Assembly (NCBI GenBank): GCA_041441555.1 | Contig: JASDSW010000039.1 | Span: 1 to 64,000, forward strand | Reading direction: 5' to 3' | Origin: Pseudaeromonas sp041441555 | Lineage (GTDB): Bacteria; Pseudomonadota; Gammaproteobacteria; Enterobacterales; Aeromonadaceae | DNA: 64,000 nucleotides | Shown here: positions 9,801-18,543 of the stretch, piece after piece | Layout of the letters: the number at the start of each line of letters is the position of its first letter | Numbering within the stretch: the stretch's first letter is position 1 | Program-made: the position numbers and the translations under genes | Notes under the pieces: model-generated | What the model was told of the DNA's origin: nothing | The model's database searches: none | What the model saw: only the letters and a program-made list of their open reading frames with translations

Positions 9801-11687
9801 CTGACGGCTGCGATCCTCCAGGCGCAGCAGCTCATAGCTGGTCGGTACCGAGTCGATGGCCGGCGCCGTGCTCTCGGCCTGCCATTCGAAGGTGACGGTT
9901 TCTCCCGGGGCACTGAACTGCTGGTTGGCTTGCAATCGATAGGGGGTCAAGCCGCGCTCGATCAGGATCTCGCGGGTACTCTTGACGCGCCAGGCGGCGG
10001 CATCGTTGGCCAGCAGGGTGACGATGTAGCGGCTGGGCTCCTTGGCGGCGGGCAGCTCTAAAGACACCTCGCCCTGGGCATCACTCTTGAGCTCCTGCTG
10101 CTGCAGCTTGACCGGGAACAGACCGGCGTAGCGCAACTCGCCTTCCACCATGCTCAACTGCTGGGCTCGCAGACTCAGGCTGATGGCGGCGTTGGCCACC
10201 GGATCGCCGTTGGGATAACGCAGCTGGATCTTGCCTTTGATGGGCTCGCCCGTCTTGTGGTTGGGGGAGTCGAACTGCAGCTGGATGTCGAAGTGTGGTT
10301 TGACATATTCAGCGACGCGGAACGCCGCCGAGTAGCGATCGTCGCCCAGTTGCATCTGGGTTTCGTAGCCGCCCGGTTGGGCATCGGCGGGCAGGGTAAA
10401 ACTCAGATCGGCGCCGCTTGCGGCCTGCCAGGGGGTCTTTTGTTGCAGCAGCTCTATGCCCGAGGGATCCAGCACCCGGACCTGCAACTGGCCATCGGCG
10501 ACGTTCTGTGAGTCGCGGGCGTTGCTGAAGTGGCGGGCGATGAATTTCAGGTTGACCTTGTCGCCTGGACGGTAGAGCGGACGGTCGGTGACCGCGTACA
10601 ACTTGGTGTTGTAGATCTCGCTGTCGTAGTAGAAGTTTTCGGCGATGGTCAGACCGCCCTCGCTGTCCCGGGCCAGCAGGTAGCTGTGCTCCGGGCTGAC
10701 GTGGTCGAACAGGCCAACGCCGCTGGCATCGCTGGTTTGACTCTGCAGGGTGCCGGTACCATCACTCCAGATCAATTGGCTGCCCGGCATGGGGGCCCCG
10801 GTCTTGCGGTTGACGCTCCAGGCCAGCATCTGATGACCGGCATTCTTGGTGATGATGATGCTGTTGGCGACAAACAACAGGGTGGTGGCGCGATGGGAGC
10901 CGATGACGGCCTCGACCAGATAGAGTCCCGGCTTCTGTTTGCCCAGCGGGATCATGACGTTGCCCGGTCGCTGCGCGATAAAATCGCTGCTGCTGCCCTC
11001 CAGCTTGACGCCCTTGGGCGGCTGGATGCCGGCCGCTTGCCACAGCGGGTAGCGGAACTCGGCGACCAGCGGCAGTTGAGGGATGGGCGCGAAACGATTG
11101 GGATTTTCGTAGCGGGTCGGAGCATCGATATGCCGGCTGGTGCTGAGCTCGGGGGCCACTTCGGTGGCGGTCCGGCGACTATCGGCCGACAACAGTCGCT
11201 GCCAGGAGCGACGGCTGCTCTTGTACCAGGAGTCCCACAGGTAGCTCAGGGTATTGGCGGCGCCTTCCCCGCGGTAGTTGGCCTGGACCTGGATGCGGTG
11301 CAGGTTGGACTGTTTCTTCAGAAACGCCAACGGATCCGGGATCTGGTAGAGCCGCACATCGGCACCACCGTACTGCTCCAGATAGTACTGCTCGCTCGCA
11401 TTGGCTTCGAGACGGACCTGGGCCTCTTCATCGCTGCCGTAGCTGGTATCGCTCAACAGGTAGAAGGTCGACCCTTGCAGCGGACTGTAGTCACTGCCGG
11501 GGACCGGCTGCAGGGTACTCACACTCTGGGCCAGCTGCTCGCGCTGTTCGGCCGGGGTCGGATTGGCCTCGTCGGCAGATGCCAGTGAAGCGCCAGCCAG
11601 CCAGGTCAGCGCGACAAGAAATCCAGCCGATAGAGTCCGATAAAGTTGGGGTTGTTGCCAATGGGTTGCCACCGGGTGTCCTTCCAT
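6819..11687 (-). CDS. yfaS: Bacterial alpha-2-macroglobulin, YfaS type
   Basis: A giant periplasmic protein of 1622 residues (E. coli YfaS is about 1530) predicted to trap proteases through a thioester and guard the envelope. It has a signal-like segment (SAGFLVALTWLAGASLASA), a run of macroglobulin-type beta domains, and the intact thioester motif CLEQ at 1090-1093 in PYGCLEQT. No lipobox is visible, unlike the YfhM type paired with PBP1C. ATG 11687 overlaps yfaT by 82 bases. GTG 11672, preceded by GGAAGGA, may be the real start and would shorten the protein by five residues. An Ala/Pro/Gln-rich repeated linker interrupts the region after the thioester. Confidence 0.9.
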   Translation of the reverse strand: MEGHPVATHWQQPQLYRTLSAGFLVALTWLAGASLASADEANPTPAEQREQLAQSVSTLQPVPGSDYSPLQGSTFYLLSDTSYGSDEEAQVRLEANASEQYYLEQYGGADVRLYQIPDPLAFLKKQSNLHRIQVQANYRGEGAANTLSYLWDSWYKSSRRSWQRLLSADSRRTATEVAPELSTSRHIDAPTRYENPNRFAPIPQLPLVAEFRYPLWQAAGIQPPKGVKLEGSSSDFIAQRPGNVMIPLGKQKPGLYLVEAVIGSHRATTLLFVANSIIITKNAGHQMLAWSVNRKTGAPMPGSQLIWSDGTGTLQSQTSDASGVGLFDHVSPEHSYLLARDSEGGLTIAENFYYDSEIYNTKLYAVTDRPLYRPGDKVNLKFIARHFSNARDSQNVADGQLQVRVLDPSGIELLQQKTPWQAASGADLSFTLPADAQPGGYETQMQLGDDRYSAAFRVAEYVKPHFDIQLQFDSPNHKTGEPIKGKIQLRYPNGDPVANAAISLSLRAQQLSMVEGELRYAGLFPVKLQQQELKSDAQGEVSLELPAAKEPSRYIVTLLANDAAAWRVKSTREILIERGLTPYRLQANQQFSAPGETVTFEWQAESTAPAIDSVPTSYELLRLEDRSRQSGTIAAGASSLDLPLTDSGSYTLSLRDEAGNLLAATNHWVSGDGMKAAPGTIEVRLDRPRYAAGETAQALITFPEEVGEALLTLERDQIEHHALLTQGGDWFSAKRLAPRQWQISIPVEQAFSPNVTFSVLYAKQGTYLFRNAGLLVTQPKVDLQIASDKPSYQPGDKVELDLTSLVAGKPVPAQLVVSVVDEMVYLLQPELAPNIHDFFYHPRRNNVRTTSSLNFITYDMSLPYEGKAVPGRRFNERGVKVLERPRREDKDTALWAPSVQTGPDGKAKLSFTMPDSLTRWRITVRAVTPDGVVGQKADYIRSDKPFYLKWTGPSRFRQGDEPIVELVAFNNQSEKTSGNVTISGLKEPHVESLDLVPGANYLRLPLTELLPGELDSQLSVADQTVDRLQTRVTLAPQSWPAEQQQRLPLTGSAPLTLPADASDLRITVQSTTDSALRRVLDDLIEYPYGCLEQTASRLIPLAIAYRLADDPEAQNKLRSELLTHRVRLIQMANVDGSFGWWGDQTQGTLLLSSYAYYADWFTTQALGLSLPAGQGEALLAIYQQKAAQEPLLHRQLALWWMAQMGQPVDTLQQGVDEALLAELAKRHPPQATLAAEQPEAAPSAAQPVSAAQPISAAQPTSAALGTTEMAAVTASGALPAQPVKTEQEPGAATSEPTVLATWSPNGMIFADPQSDQALVLAMQLSQQVHQLRHSPLPSALQQESKRWQVLIAASQEPLLQLLARMADRMVPSKPQIEALLARVTPQSPTLERSLLLSLLQPQISTPQSDATAFKPTDSWRLSHLPSGTPQWRWQGGALPKSVQWSGPLPADSEMLVRYRSAETPAASLPVTLQRTLYRLEPLSDGSGFNAVALKSGDELQSNALYVDEFVLTPAEQQVYRFGLLEAALPPGASVEPSTWGIQVAGLDGNTAPVSFSRAQYEEGELSYRVPVPELNGPLTVRQLLRFAERGRFHLPASRYFRMYQPADKALTDDGQSQQWLVE
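7903..7962 (-). repeat. Imperfect tandem repeat coding a SAAQP-type linker in YfaS
   Basis: The translated stretch repeats the unit SAAQP with one variable residue (V, I, T) three to four times, within a roughly 70-residue low-complexity Ala/Pro/Gln/Glu segment. The DNA shows imperfect repeats around GTGCAGCACTTA. It is probably a flexible, slippage-prone linker about 140 residues after the thioester. Confidence 0.7.
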
Positions 11688-12256
11688 TGAATGAGCTGTT
11701 GAACCGTTACCGCACGCAAACCGTTGTCGTGCGGCGTGACTGTACCTGTGTGATAGGCGATGTATTGCCCCATCCAGACCATCAGGTGCTGTTCATCCCC
11801 TTGATCGAAAAACAGCAGATCGCCGGGTTGCGCCTGATTGATCTCCTTGCTGACAAATTGACTGTTGCCCTGAATCAACGCCAGCGCGGTGACAAAGGCC
11901 TTGCGCTGGCCGTCAATGTCGCGCCAGTTGAATCTTAATGCTCGCTGCTCGGCGTTGAGCTGCAACGGAGCGGGCAACTGGTTTGGCGTCAGGCCGTTGG
12001 CCCGTTGCCACTTTTCGCCGTGATCCGCCAAGGCCTCTGCCACGGCAAAGCGAACCAGCCCGGCGCAGTCGCGGTGGACCCAACGCGGCGAGGGGCGCCG
12101 CACCTGTTCATCGATGATGCGGGTAAACCAGGCTCGAAAGCGCTGTGACTGCTCGGCATCGAGCTGAACCTGCGGCTGCTCGGGGGCTAACCCTTCGAGG
12201 GCCGACGCCACGGGTGTCAGCAACACGAGCATCAGCAGCAGGCCATGGCGTCTCAT
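11606..12256 (-). CDS. yfaT: DUF1175 protein YfaT, NlpC/P60-like
   Basis: A 216-residue exported protein (signal peptide to about residue 19, PVASA). It contains HRDCAGLVRFAVAEAL (C64), then PGDLLFF, H157 in QHLMVWMG and H169 in AYHTG. That is the Cys-His-His order of NlpC/P60 peptidoglycan amidases; the assignment to that fold is my inference. ATG 12256 was chosen over an upstream in-frame GTG because it starts the signal peptide and overlaps the yfaA stop by 4 bases (ATGA). Its 3' end overlaps the yfaS start. Position and length match E. coli YfaT. Confidence 0.82.
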   Translation of the reverse strand: MRRHGLLLMLVLLTPVASALEGLAPEQPQVQLDAEQSQRFRAWFTRIIDEQVRRPSPRWVHRDCAGLVRFAVAEALADHGEKWQRANGLTPNQLPAPLQLNAEQRALRFNWRDIDGQRKAFVTALALIQGNSQFVSKEINQAQPGDLLFFDQGDEQHLMVWMGQYIAYHTGTVTPHDNGLRAVTVQQLIQWKDTRWQPIGNNPNFIGLYRLDFLSR

Positions 12257-13992
12257 GGCGTGACAAACTGCCAATCCAGCGGTTGCCACTGCGGACCCCG
12301 GTTCAGCTGCAGCAGGGCCCGATCGCGCTTGATGGTCAGCGGCGGGTAGCTGGCCAGGGTCTGCAGGCGCGGGGCCAGGTAAGACTTGGCCGCCTCGCGG
12401 AACAGGGGCTCCTGCTGCCCAGGCAGGCTGGCATACATCTCCCGCTCCAGTAGCGAGGCCAGTGCCGCCGGGGTGATGAAACCCACCACCTCATCGGCGT
12501 CACTCAAACCATCGGCCAGCGCCGGAAATTGTTTCTGTTGCACGCTGAGAGCCTGGTCGACCAGGCTGCCATCCGGAGAGAAGAACAGGTAGGGACCGGC
12601 GATTGCCAGCTTGACCGGGAAGTAGCGAGCCGCCGAGAGCTCCTCCTTGAAGGGCTCCTTTGCTGCCAGGTGACTGCCGTAACGGGCACTGACCACCCGA
12701 CTCCAGTAGTGGGCCTGTTCGCTCTCCTGTTCGTCGACCGGAAAACGTTCACCCCGGACATATTCATGGGCACCAATCACGGAGGCGAACAGTTGACCGA
12801 GGGACTTGGCATGCTGCTTGGCGGTTGCTTCATCGGCAAAGCGGGCGATAAACAGCGGTGTGCTTAGCCGTGATTTCTCATACCAGCAGACGGCCAGTGG
12901 CGATTGCAGTTGGCTCAGAGCAGTTTCCAGTTGCGGGTCGTTGGCCGCCAGTTTCTTACCCAGCTCCTGGCTGGCTTGCCACTCCAGTGGTAAGCCACTG
13001 CAGGCGGCGGCACCCGTGGGGGTGGCTTGCCAGACGCTCCCATTATTCCAACTTTGGGGGAGGGCGTTCTCGTCGGTCAGTAACTGGCTGCTCCAGCTCT
13101 GACCATCGAAGTCAAAACGCAGGGCCTGGAGCGCCGGGAAGAAACGTTGATAACCGAAAGAGAGGTAGTTGGTGCCAAGCACCAGACTGTGGCCCTTGAG
13201 CTGCTCGGGTAACTGCAGTTGATGACGCAGGGCCTGCTGACTCTCGACATCACTACTCAGGGCAGAGGCCAGGTGATCCAGTTGGCCCGCCAGCAGATGG
13301 GGTTCCTGCTCCTCCCCGGACTCCTGCGAATTGCCAGTGGCGGGCTCGTCATAGCCAAGCAACATGCCGGCATCGGAGAGAATCACCAGCCGCGAGCCGT
13401 GGGAGGCCAGCACCAGATGACGTTGGTAGCCATAGCCCAGTTGGAGCAGAGGGACTGTGTCGCCCTCGACCTGCAGCTCCCCGAGCTTGCTCAGCTGGCT
13501 GTCATTGAGGGCAATCTCAGCCAACTCTTTGAGGACCCGAGTCACTAGGTTCTGCTCCAGCGACAGCATCCAGTAATCGAGTTTGCCGTCATTGCCGCGC
13601 CACAGCGCCAGCTCGGCCGGCGAATCGAGCACCTGCTGCACCAGCGAGTCGCCGAAGCTCAGGTGATGTTCGTAAGCCAGGCGCCGCAAGGTGCCCATCA
13701 GCGACAAGCGGCCCTCTTGTTCTTCGTAGTAGAAGGCGAACTCTTCGGTCAGGGTTGCCTTCAGCAGCGGAACCTTCAGCAGATCCCGCGGCAGAGCCGA
13801 GAGCCGTTCGCTCAGGATCAGGGCATCCGGATGGGAAAAATCGATGGGCGCGAGAGTGTTGGCGAGTTGGATGCGCGAGTTCCCGACTGAGGTTTGCAGT
13901 TTGTACCTCAATACCGTCACCCCGGCCACGCCGAGCAGTGAGACTCCACACAGGCCGACGAGCAGCCATTTCACAGATTTGGATAACTTCAT
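12253..13992 (-). CDS. yfaA: DUF2138 protein YfaA
   Basis: First gene of the yfa operon, 579 residues (E. coli YfaA is about 560). A single N-terminal membrane segment (VKWLLVGLCGVSLLGVAGV) is followed by a large soluble domain presumably in the periplasm. ATG 13992 is chosen because it begins MKLSKSVKWLL at the membrane anchor; an in-frame extension to 14157 would add 55 uncharacteristic residues. No catalytic motif is recognised. The stop overlaps the yfaT start by 4 bases. The operon promoter must lie in 13993-14155, where I see no consensus sigma-70 boxes. Confidence 0.82.
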   Translation of the reverse strand: MKLSKSVKWLLVGLCGVSLLGVAGVTVLRYKLQTSVGNSRIQLANTLAPIDFSHPDALILSERLSALPRDLLKVPLLKATLTEEFAFYYEEQEGRLSLMGTLRRLAYEHHLSFGDSLVQQVLDSPAELALWRGNDGKLDYWMLSLEQNLVTRVLKELAEIALNDSQLSKLGELQVEGDTVPLLQLGYGYQRHLVLASHGSRLVILSDAGMLLGYDEPATGNSQESGEEQEPHLLAGQLDHLASALSSDVESQQALRHQLQLPEQLKGHSLVLGTNYLSFGYQRFFPALQALRFDFDGQSWSSQLLTDENALPQSWNNGSVWQATPTGAAACSGLPLEWQASQELGKKLAANDPQLETALSQLQSPLAVCWYEKSRLSTPLFIARFADEATAKQHAKSLGQLFASVIGAHEYVRGERFPVDEQESEQAHYWSRVVSARYGSHLAAKEPFKEELSAARYFPVKLAIAGPYLFFSPDGSLVDQALSVQQKQFPALADGLSDADEVVGFITPAALASLLEREMYASLPGQQEPLFREAAKSYLAPRLQTLASYPPLTIKRDRALLQLNRGPQWQPLDWQFVTP

Positions 13993-14154
13993 GAAAAGGA
14001 TTCCAGCGCGCGAATGGTCCCTGGCCGCAGGTTTGTTTGGCGCATCTGCCAGCATGGGGTCGAATGGCTCGTATGGTGCCCGAAAGCGTCCATTCAGGCA
14101 AGCCGGAAACACGTCGTGAAACGACGATGGGACAAGCGGGATGAGTTTAGGAGT

Positions 14155-14191
14155 CAAAAGCCGCAGAGGTGTAAAAATCAGCTCTGCGGCT
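14155..14191 (-). terminator. Intrinsic terminator of mrcA
   Basis: AGCCGCAGAG (14159-14168) pairs perfectly with CTCTGCGGCT (14182-14191). Read on the minus strand, the hairpin is followed by TTTTGACTC. It isolates mrcA from the co-directional yfa operon. Confidence 0.82.
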
Positions 14192-14205
14192 TAGTGCGGA
14201 GGGGG

Positions 14206-16710
14206 TTAGAAAATATCTTCGGTGCTGGTGCCGGGGGTGGCTGGTTCTCCCTCGCCGAACAGGGTGCTGTTGCCGGGATTAGCCAGGGTAGGTTCTGTGC
14301 CACGTTGGAAAAATTCGCTGCGACTGGAACCATCTTCCCGGCTGCTCATCAGGCCGGAGAAGTTATCAATCCGTACGGTGACGACGTCCTGTGGTTGCGG
14401 GATCGGTGATTCAGGCATGCCGGCCATGGCAACCTTCATGAAATCGATCCAGATCGGCTGGGCGGCACTGGCGCCGAACTCATTCCCGGCGATGGAGCGC
14501 CCCAGTTTGCGTCTGTGGTCGTCGAAGCCGACCCAGGAGGTGGCGACCAGCTTGCTGTTGAATCCAGAAAACCAGGCATCTTTCGCCTCGTTGGTGGTGC
14601 CGGTTTTCCCTGCGATATCGCTGCGGCCCAGCTCCTTGGCGGCTCGCCAACCCGTTCCCATCCAACCTGCATTCATGCCGCGATCCCGTCCACCGAAGAT
14701 GGCGCTGTGCATGGCTTCGGAGACCAGAAAGGCATTGGCATGGCTGATGATCTGCGGTGCCAGATCCGCGGCGACATCCAGCGGGATCTCACTGTTGGCG
14801 CTGCTTTGTGCGCCACTGATCGGATTGTCGGTGGCGGCGGTTTGCGCCAGCTGATTGGCGCAGGTGTCACAGGCACGCTTGGGTTTGGCTTCATAGAGGA
14901 TGTTGCCCTGCGAATCCTCTACTCGAGTGATGAAATAGGGCTCGACTTTGAATCCACCGTTGGCGATGGCGGCGTAGCCGGTGACCATCTCCATGGGCGA
15001 GACTTCGATGGCTCCCAAGGCCAGAGCCTCGTTGCGTTGCTCTGGTTTCACATCAAAGCCAAACAGACGCAGGTGGTCCATCAGCTTGCCGATGCCGATG
15101 CTGCGCAACAGGCGCACTGAGACGACGTTTTTGGAGCGAGCGAGCGCTTCACGCAGGGTAATGGGGCCGTCATAGACCGGAGGCGAGTTTTTGGGGCTCC
15201 AGACTGAACCGCTTCCCGTGTCCCATTGGTTGATGGGGGCGTCGTTCACCAAGGAGGCGAGGGTAAAGCCGGAGTTGAAGGCCGCTGAATAGATGAAGGG
15301 TTTGATATTTGACCCGGCTTGACGTCTGGCCTGGTCAACCCGGTTGAACTTGCTCTGCTCGAAGCTAAAACCACCGACCAGCGCTTCAATCGCGCCGTCC
15401 TGCGGATTCAGCGCCACGAAGGCGGCGTTCACATCCGGTATCTGCACCAGTCGCAACTGGGTATCGTCTACCGGCCAAACCCAAATCAGATCGCCGACGT
15501 GGAGTATGTCAGCGGCTCGACGGGGAGCGGCGCCTTGTCGTTCATCGGTGATGAAGCTGCGGGCCCATTTCATGCCATCCCAGTTGATGGTGCCTTCAAG
15601 CCCACCCTTGATCACGATATCGGCTTGTTTATCGCGAAGACGGGTGACGACAGCAGGCTCAAAAGGATCACTACTAGACAGGTCGGTCAGATACTCGTAG
15701 ATCTTATCGTTACTCCAGGCCGGCTCTTTGGACTGCCACAGGCGCTTTTCGGCGCCTCGGTAACCGTGACGGGTGTCGTAGTCCATGAGCCCTTGGAATA
15801 CCGCATCATCAGCCGCTTTTTGCATCTTGGCGGACACTGTGGTGTAGACATTGAACCCCTTGGTGTAGGCGTCGTCACCATACTTTTCGACCATGAACTT
15901 ACGCACCATTTCACCGATATAGGCCGCATTCAGTACTATGTCGGCTCCATGATACCGAGTCGCTATCGGTTCTTTTTTGGCATTCTCGTATTGTTCCTGG
16001 GTAATTTTCCCAAGTTCTAACATGCGACCCAATACCACATTGCGCCGCGCTTGGGCTCGTTGTGGTGAGCGGATAGGGTTGAGCAGTGATGGCGCCTTGG
16101 GGAGGCCAGCAATAACGGCAATTTCGCCCAGAGTTAATTGATCGACCCGTTTTCCGTAATAGACTTGCGCAGCTGCTCCGACACCAAATGCACGATAACC
16201 CAAGGGGATTTTATTGAGATAAAGCTCAAGTATTTCATCCTTACTCAGCTCTTTTTCAATATGCCAGGCAAGAAATACCTCTTTGACTTTTCTCATCAGC
16301 GTTTTTTCACGGCTCAAAAAGAAATTTCGAGCGACCTGTTGAGTGATGGTACTGGCTCCTTGGCGCATCTGGCCTGTGGTCAGCCAGACCACGCCGGCAC
16401 GCAGGATCCCGATAGGATCGATCCCGGGGTGTTCGTAGAATCGCGAGTCTTCGATGGCAAGGAATGCATCCAGCATCGGCTGCGGGATGTCGGCAATTTT
16501 CAGCGGAATACGGCGCATTTCACCATATTCTGCGATCAAGGCATCATCCGAACTGTAAATCCGTAATGGCGTTTCAAGTGAGGCTTCGCGTAAACTTGTC
16601 ACATCAGGCAAACTACTCTCTAAAGTGAAGTAAAAAGCCGAAATCCCTGCTATACCCAAGGCAGCGAAGAACAGACCGAGCCAAAACAGGCGATTAAGCC
16701 ATTTGAGCAT
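14206..16710 (-). CDS. mrcA: Penicillin-binding protein 1A
   Basis: Bifunctional class A PBP that polymerises glycan strands and cross-links peptides. It has 834 residues, with an N-terminal membrane anchor at about residues 9-29. A GT51 glycosyltransferase domain follows, with IEDSRFYEHPGID (catalytic E87) and GASTITQQVARNFFL. The transpeptidase domain has SxxK at S467-NI-K470, SKN in ARSKNVVSVRLL, and KTGTT starting at K702. Length and motif order are those of gammaproteobacterial PBP1A. It is divergent from pilM, an arrangement conserved in many gammaproteobacteria. A perfect-stem terminator follows it. Confidence 0.97.
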   Translation of the reverse strand: MLKWLNRLFWLGLFFAALGIAGISAFYFTLESSLPDVTSLREASLETPLRIYSSDDALIAEYGEMRRIPLKIADIPQPMLDAFLAIEDSRFYEHPGIDPIGILRAGVVWLTTGQMRQGASTITQQVARNFFLSREKTLMRKVKEVFLAWHIEKELSKDEILELYLNKIPLGYRAFGVGAAAQVYYGKRVDQLTLGEIAVIAGLPKAPSLLNPIRSPQRAQARRNVVLGRMLELGKITQEQYENAKKEPIATRYHGADIVLNAAYIGEMVRKFMVEKYGDDAYTKGFNVYTTVSAKMQKAADDAVFQGLMDYDTRHGYRGAEKRLWQSKEPAWSNDKIYEYLTDLSSSDPFEPAVVTRLRDKQADIVIKGGLEGTINWDGMKWARSFITDERQGAAPRRAADILHVGDLIWVWPVDDTQLRLVQIPDVNAAFVALNPQDGAIEALVGGFSFEQSKFNRVDQARRQAGSNIKPFIYSAAFNSGFTLASLVNDAPINQWDTGSGSVWSPKNSPPVYDGPITLREALARSKNVVSVRLLRSIGIGKLMDHLRLFGFDVKPEQRNEALALGAIEVSPMEMVTGYAAIANGGFKVEPYFITRVEDSQGNILYEAKPKRACDTCANQLAQTAATDNPISGAQSSANSEIPLDVAADLAPQIISHANAFLVSEAMHSAIFGGRDRGMNAGWMGTGWRAAKELGRSDIAGKTGTTNEAKDAWFSGFNSKLVATSWVGFDDHRRKLGRSIAGNEFGASAAQPIWIDFMKVAMAGMPESPIPQPQDVVTVRIDNFSGLMSSREDGSSRSEFFQRGTEPTLANPGNSTLFGEGEPATPGTSTEDIF

Positions 16711-16882
16711 GTTTGATCATCCAATTAGAGAGAATCGCTTGAAGTGCTCGGTAGTATATTTGTTAAGTAGCTCAAATTCGAGCGTTTTGGTTGCTACTCT
16801 CCTGTAGTGTTGAGCTCTGGTTCTGTATAGGATTGCAGTACAAAATAATATTCAATTGTCCCCTAACCGCACGGATGCATTT

Positions 16883-17950
16883 ATGTTTGGTTTTACAAAT
16901 CAAGGCAGTTTGTTTCCCATGATCGGGATTGACTTTGGTAGCCAGACCATCAAAGCCGTGGTGATCTCTGGCAAGCCGGGTCGTTTCCAAATCGATGCGT
17001 GCATCGAGGTGTTGACTCCGAAAGGGAGTTTGGTCGATTATCAGATGCAGGACGTTGAGAAAATCTCTCAATCGGTCAAGCAGTTGGTCAAACTGCTGCC
17101 GAGTCGTTTGCGTTTTGCGGCCACAGCTGTTTCTGGTTCCAATGTGATTACCAAGGTCACTCAGGTCGATAACAAAATGACCGAAGGAGAGCTTGAGAGT
17201 CATATCGAGATGGAGGCCGAACAGCTGATCCCTTTCCCTCTGGATGAAATCAGCCTCGACTTCGAAGTGCTGGGGCCTAATCTGACCGATCCGACCCGTA
17301 ATGATGTACTGGTCAGCGCTGCACGGACCGACAGTATCACCAGCCGTGTCACGACACTACAAGACTCCGGACTTCAGGTGAAAGTGGTCGATGTGGGCCT
17401 GCATGCGTTGGGACGCGCCGTGGTTGCGCTTCTCCCTGAGTTGGAGACTGCCCGAGCTCAGTCTGTTTGCGCTTTGGTCGATATCGGGGCTATGTCATTG
17501 ACTTTTGGCGTCATGGTGAATGGCGAAATTGTCTACTCTCGCCTGCAGAGTTTTGGTGGCGACAACTTTACGCAATCCATCGCCTCTTTTTACAACCTTC
17601 CTCAGGACGAAGCGGAGCGCACCAAGGTGCAAGGCCGCCTACCTGCAGATGCGGACATGGATGTGCTGGCCCCCTACATTACACTGCTCATACAGCAGAT
17701 CCGCCGGAATATTCAGCTTTTCTGTAGCTCTTCAGGCCACCATGAAGTAGACCTCTTGGTTCTCTCTGGTGGGGGCAGTTTGATCCCGGGCTTGGCTGAA
17801 CAACTGGCAATGGAGTTGCAGATTGAGGTGAAACATCCGGATCCTTTCAATGTCAGCCCCAAACATCGGAGTGAGTTTGTCAAACATGGTGCCAAGTACA
17901 TGACTGCACTAGGATTGGCGTTGCGGAGCTTTGTGCCATGTCAAATATAA
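16883..17950 (+). CDS. pilM: Type IV pilus inner-membrane platform protein PilM
   Basis: Actin-like ATPase fold protein of 355 residues on the cytoplasmic side of the pilus machine; it binds the N-terminus of PilN. The sequence opens MFGFTNQGSLFPMIGIDFGSQ, the phosphate-1 motif of the actin/FtsA fold being GIDFGSQTIKAV. LVDIGAMSLTFGV and LSGGGSLIPGL are the later nucleotide-site elements. ATG 16883 matches PilM N-termini; an in-frame codon at 16856 would add nine atypical residues. The last 13 bases overlap pilN. The promoter lies in the 172-bp AT-richer gap to mrcA, but I could not pick boxes with confidence. Confidence 0.95.
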   Translation: MFGFTNQGSLFPMIGIDFGSQTIKAVVISGKPGRFQIDACIEVLTPKGSLVDYQMQDVEKISQSVKQLVKLLPSRLRFAATAVSGSNVITKVTQVDNKMTEGELESHIEMEAEQLIPFPLDEISLDFEVLGPNLTDPTRNDVLVSAARTDSITSRVTTLQDSGLQVKVVDVGLHALGRAVVALLPELETARAQSVCALVDIGAMSLTFGVMVNGEIVYSRLQSFGGDNFTQSIASFYNLPQDEAERTKVQGRLPADADMDVLAPYITLLIQQIRRNIQLFCSSSGHHEVDLLVLSGGGSLIPGLAEQLAMELQIEVKHPDPFNVSPKHRSEFVKHGAKYMTALGLALRSFVPCQI

Positions 17951-18543
17951 ATCTGCTGCCTTGGCGAGAGGCATCAAAACGTCGCCAAAAACGACTTTTT
18001 TTAGGTGTGTTGGGGATCGCTGCAGTTTTAGCGTTGAGTCTGGTGCTGCTGGTTGACTTCATCTATCAAAAGGCTGCTGAGAACCAGGAGCGGCGTAATC
18101 AATATCTGCAGGGTGAGATTACTCAACTAGATGCGCGTATCGGTGAGATCAACAAACTCAAAAAGCGGCGTAGTGATCTGATTGAGCGTATGCAGTTGAT
18201 CGATCGTTTACAGCAGAGCCGCAATCAGGCTGTACACCTTTATAATGATCTACCGGCTCTGGTGACAACCGGGGTCTATCTGGACTCGTTCGCTGTCAAG
18301 GCGGGGCAGGTTGATGTGGTTGGCCGTACCGAAGCTCACAGCCGCGTGGCCAGCATGGTTCGCTTGATCGACAAAAGCGGTTGGCTTGGCCAAACCAGCA
18401 TCAGCTCAATCTTTGCCACCGCGGGGGCCGATAAAGATAAGGGGCAAACCATCGCCCTGAGTCAGTTTTCGATGATGTTCAAGATTTTGAGTAATGACCT
18501 TGCCCAAACGGACGCCACTCATAAGCAGGAGAGCCGTCAATGA
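17938..18543 (+). CDS. pilN: Type IV pilus assembly protein PilN
   Basis: Bitopic inner-membrane protein of 201 residues. The N-terminal cytoplasmic tail MSNINLLPWRE is the conserved PilM-binding INLLPWR motif. A membrane helix follows at about residues 21-43, then a periplasmic coiled coil (QGEITQLDARIGEINKLKKR) and a ferredoxin-like domain that pairs with PilO. The gene overlaps pilM by 13 bases and pilO by 4, so translation is probably coupled. Confidence 0.95.
   Translation: MSNINLLPWREASKRRQKRLFLGVLGIAAVLALSLVLLVDFIYQKAAENQERRNQYLQGEITQLDARIGEINKLKKRRSDLIERMQLIDRLQQSRNQAVHLYNDLPALVTTGVYLDSFAVKAGQVDVVGRTEAHSRVASMVRLIDKSGWLGQTSISSIFATAGADKDKGQTIALSQFSMMFKILSNDLAQTDATHKQESRQ

Noticed and set aside
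10530..11588. A 352-codon plus-strand open frame within yfaS
   Set aside because: Shadow of the alpha-2-macroglobulin gene; no recognisable domain or ribosome site.
11606..11687. The 82-base yfaT/yfaS overlap as a sign of a frameshift or sequencing error
   Set aside because: Both proteins are full length, have their own signal peptides, and a GTG with a good ribosome site inside the overlap gives a sensible yfaS start.
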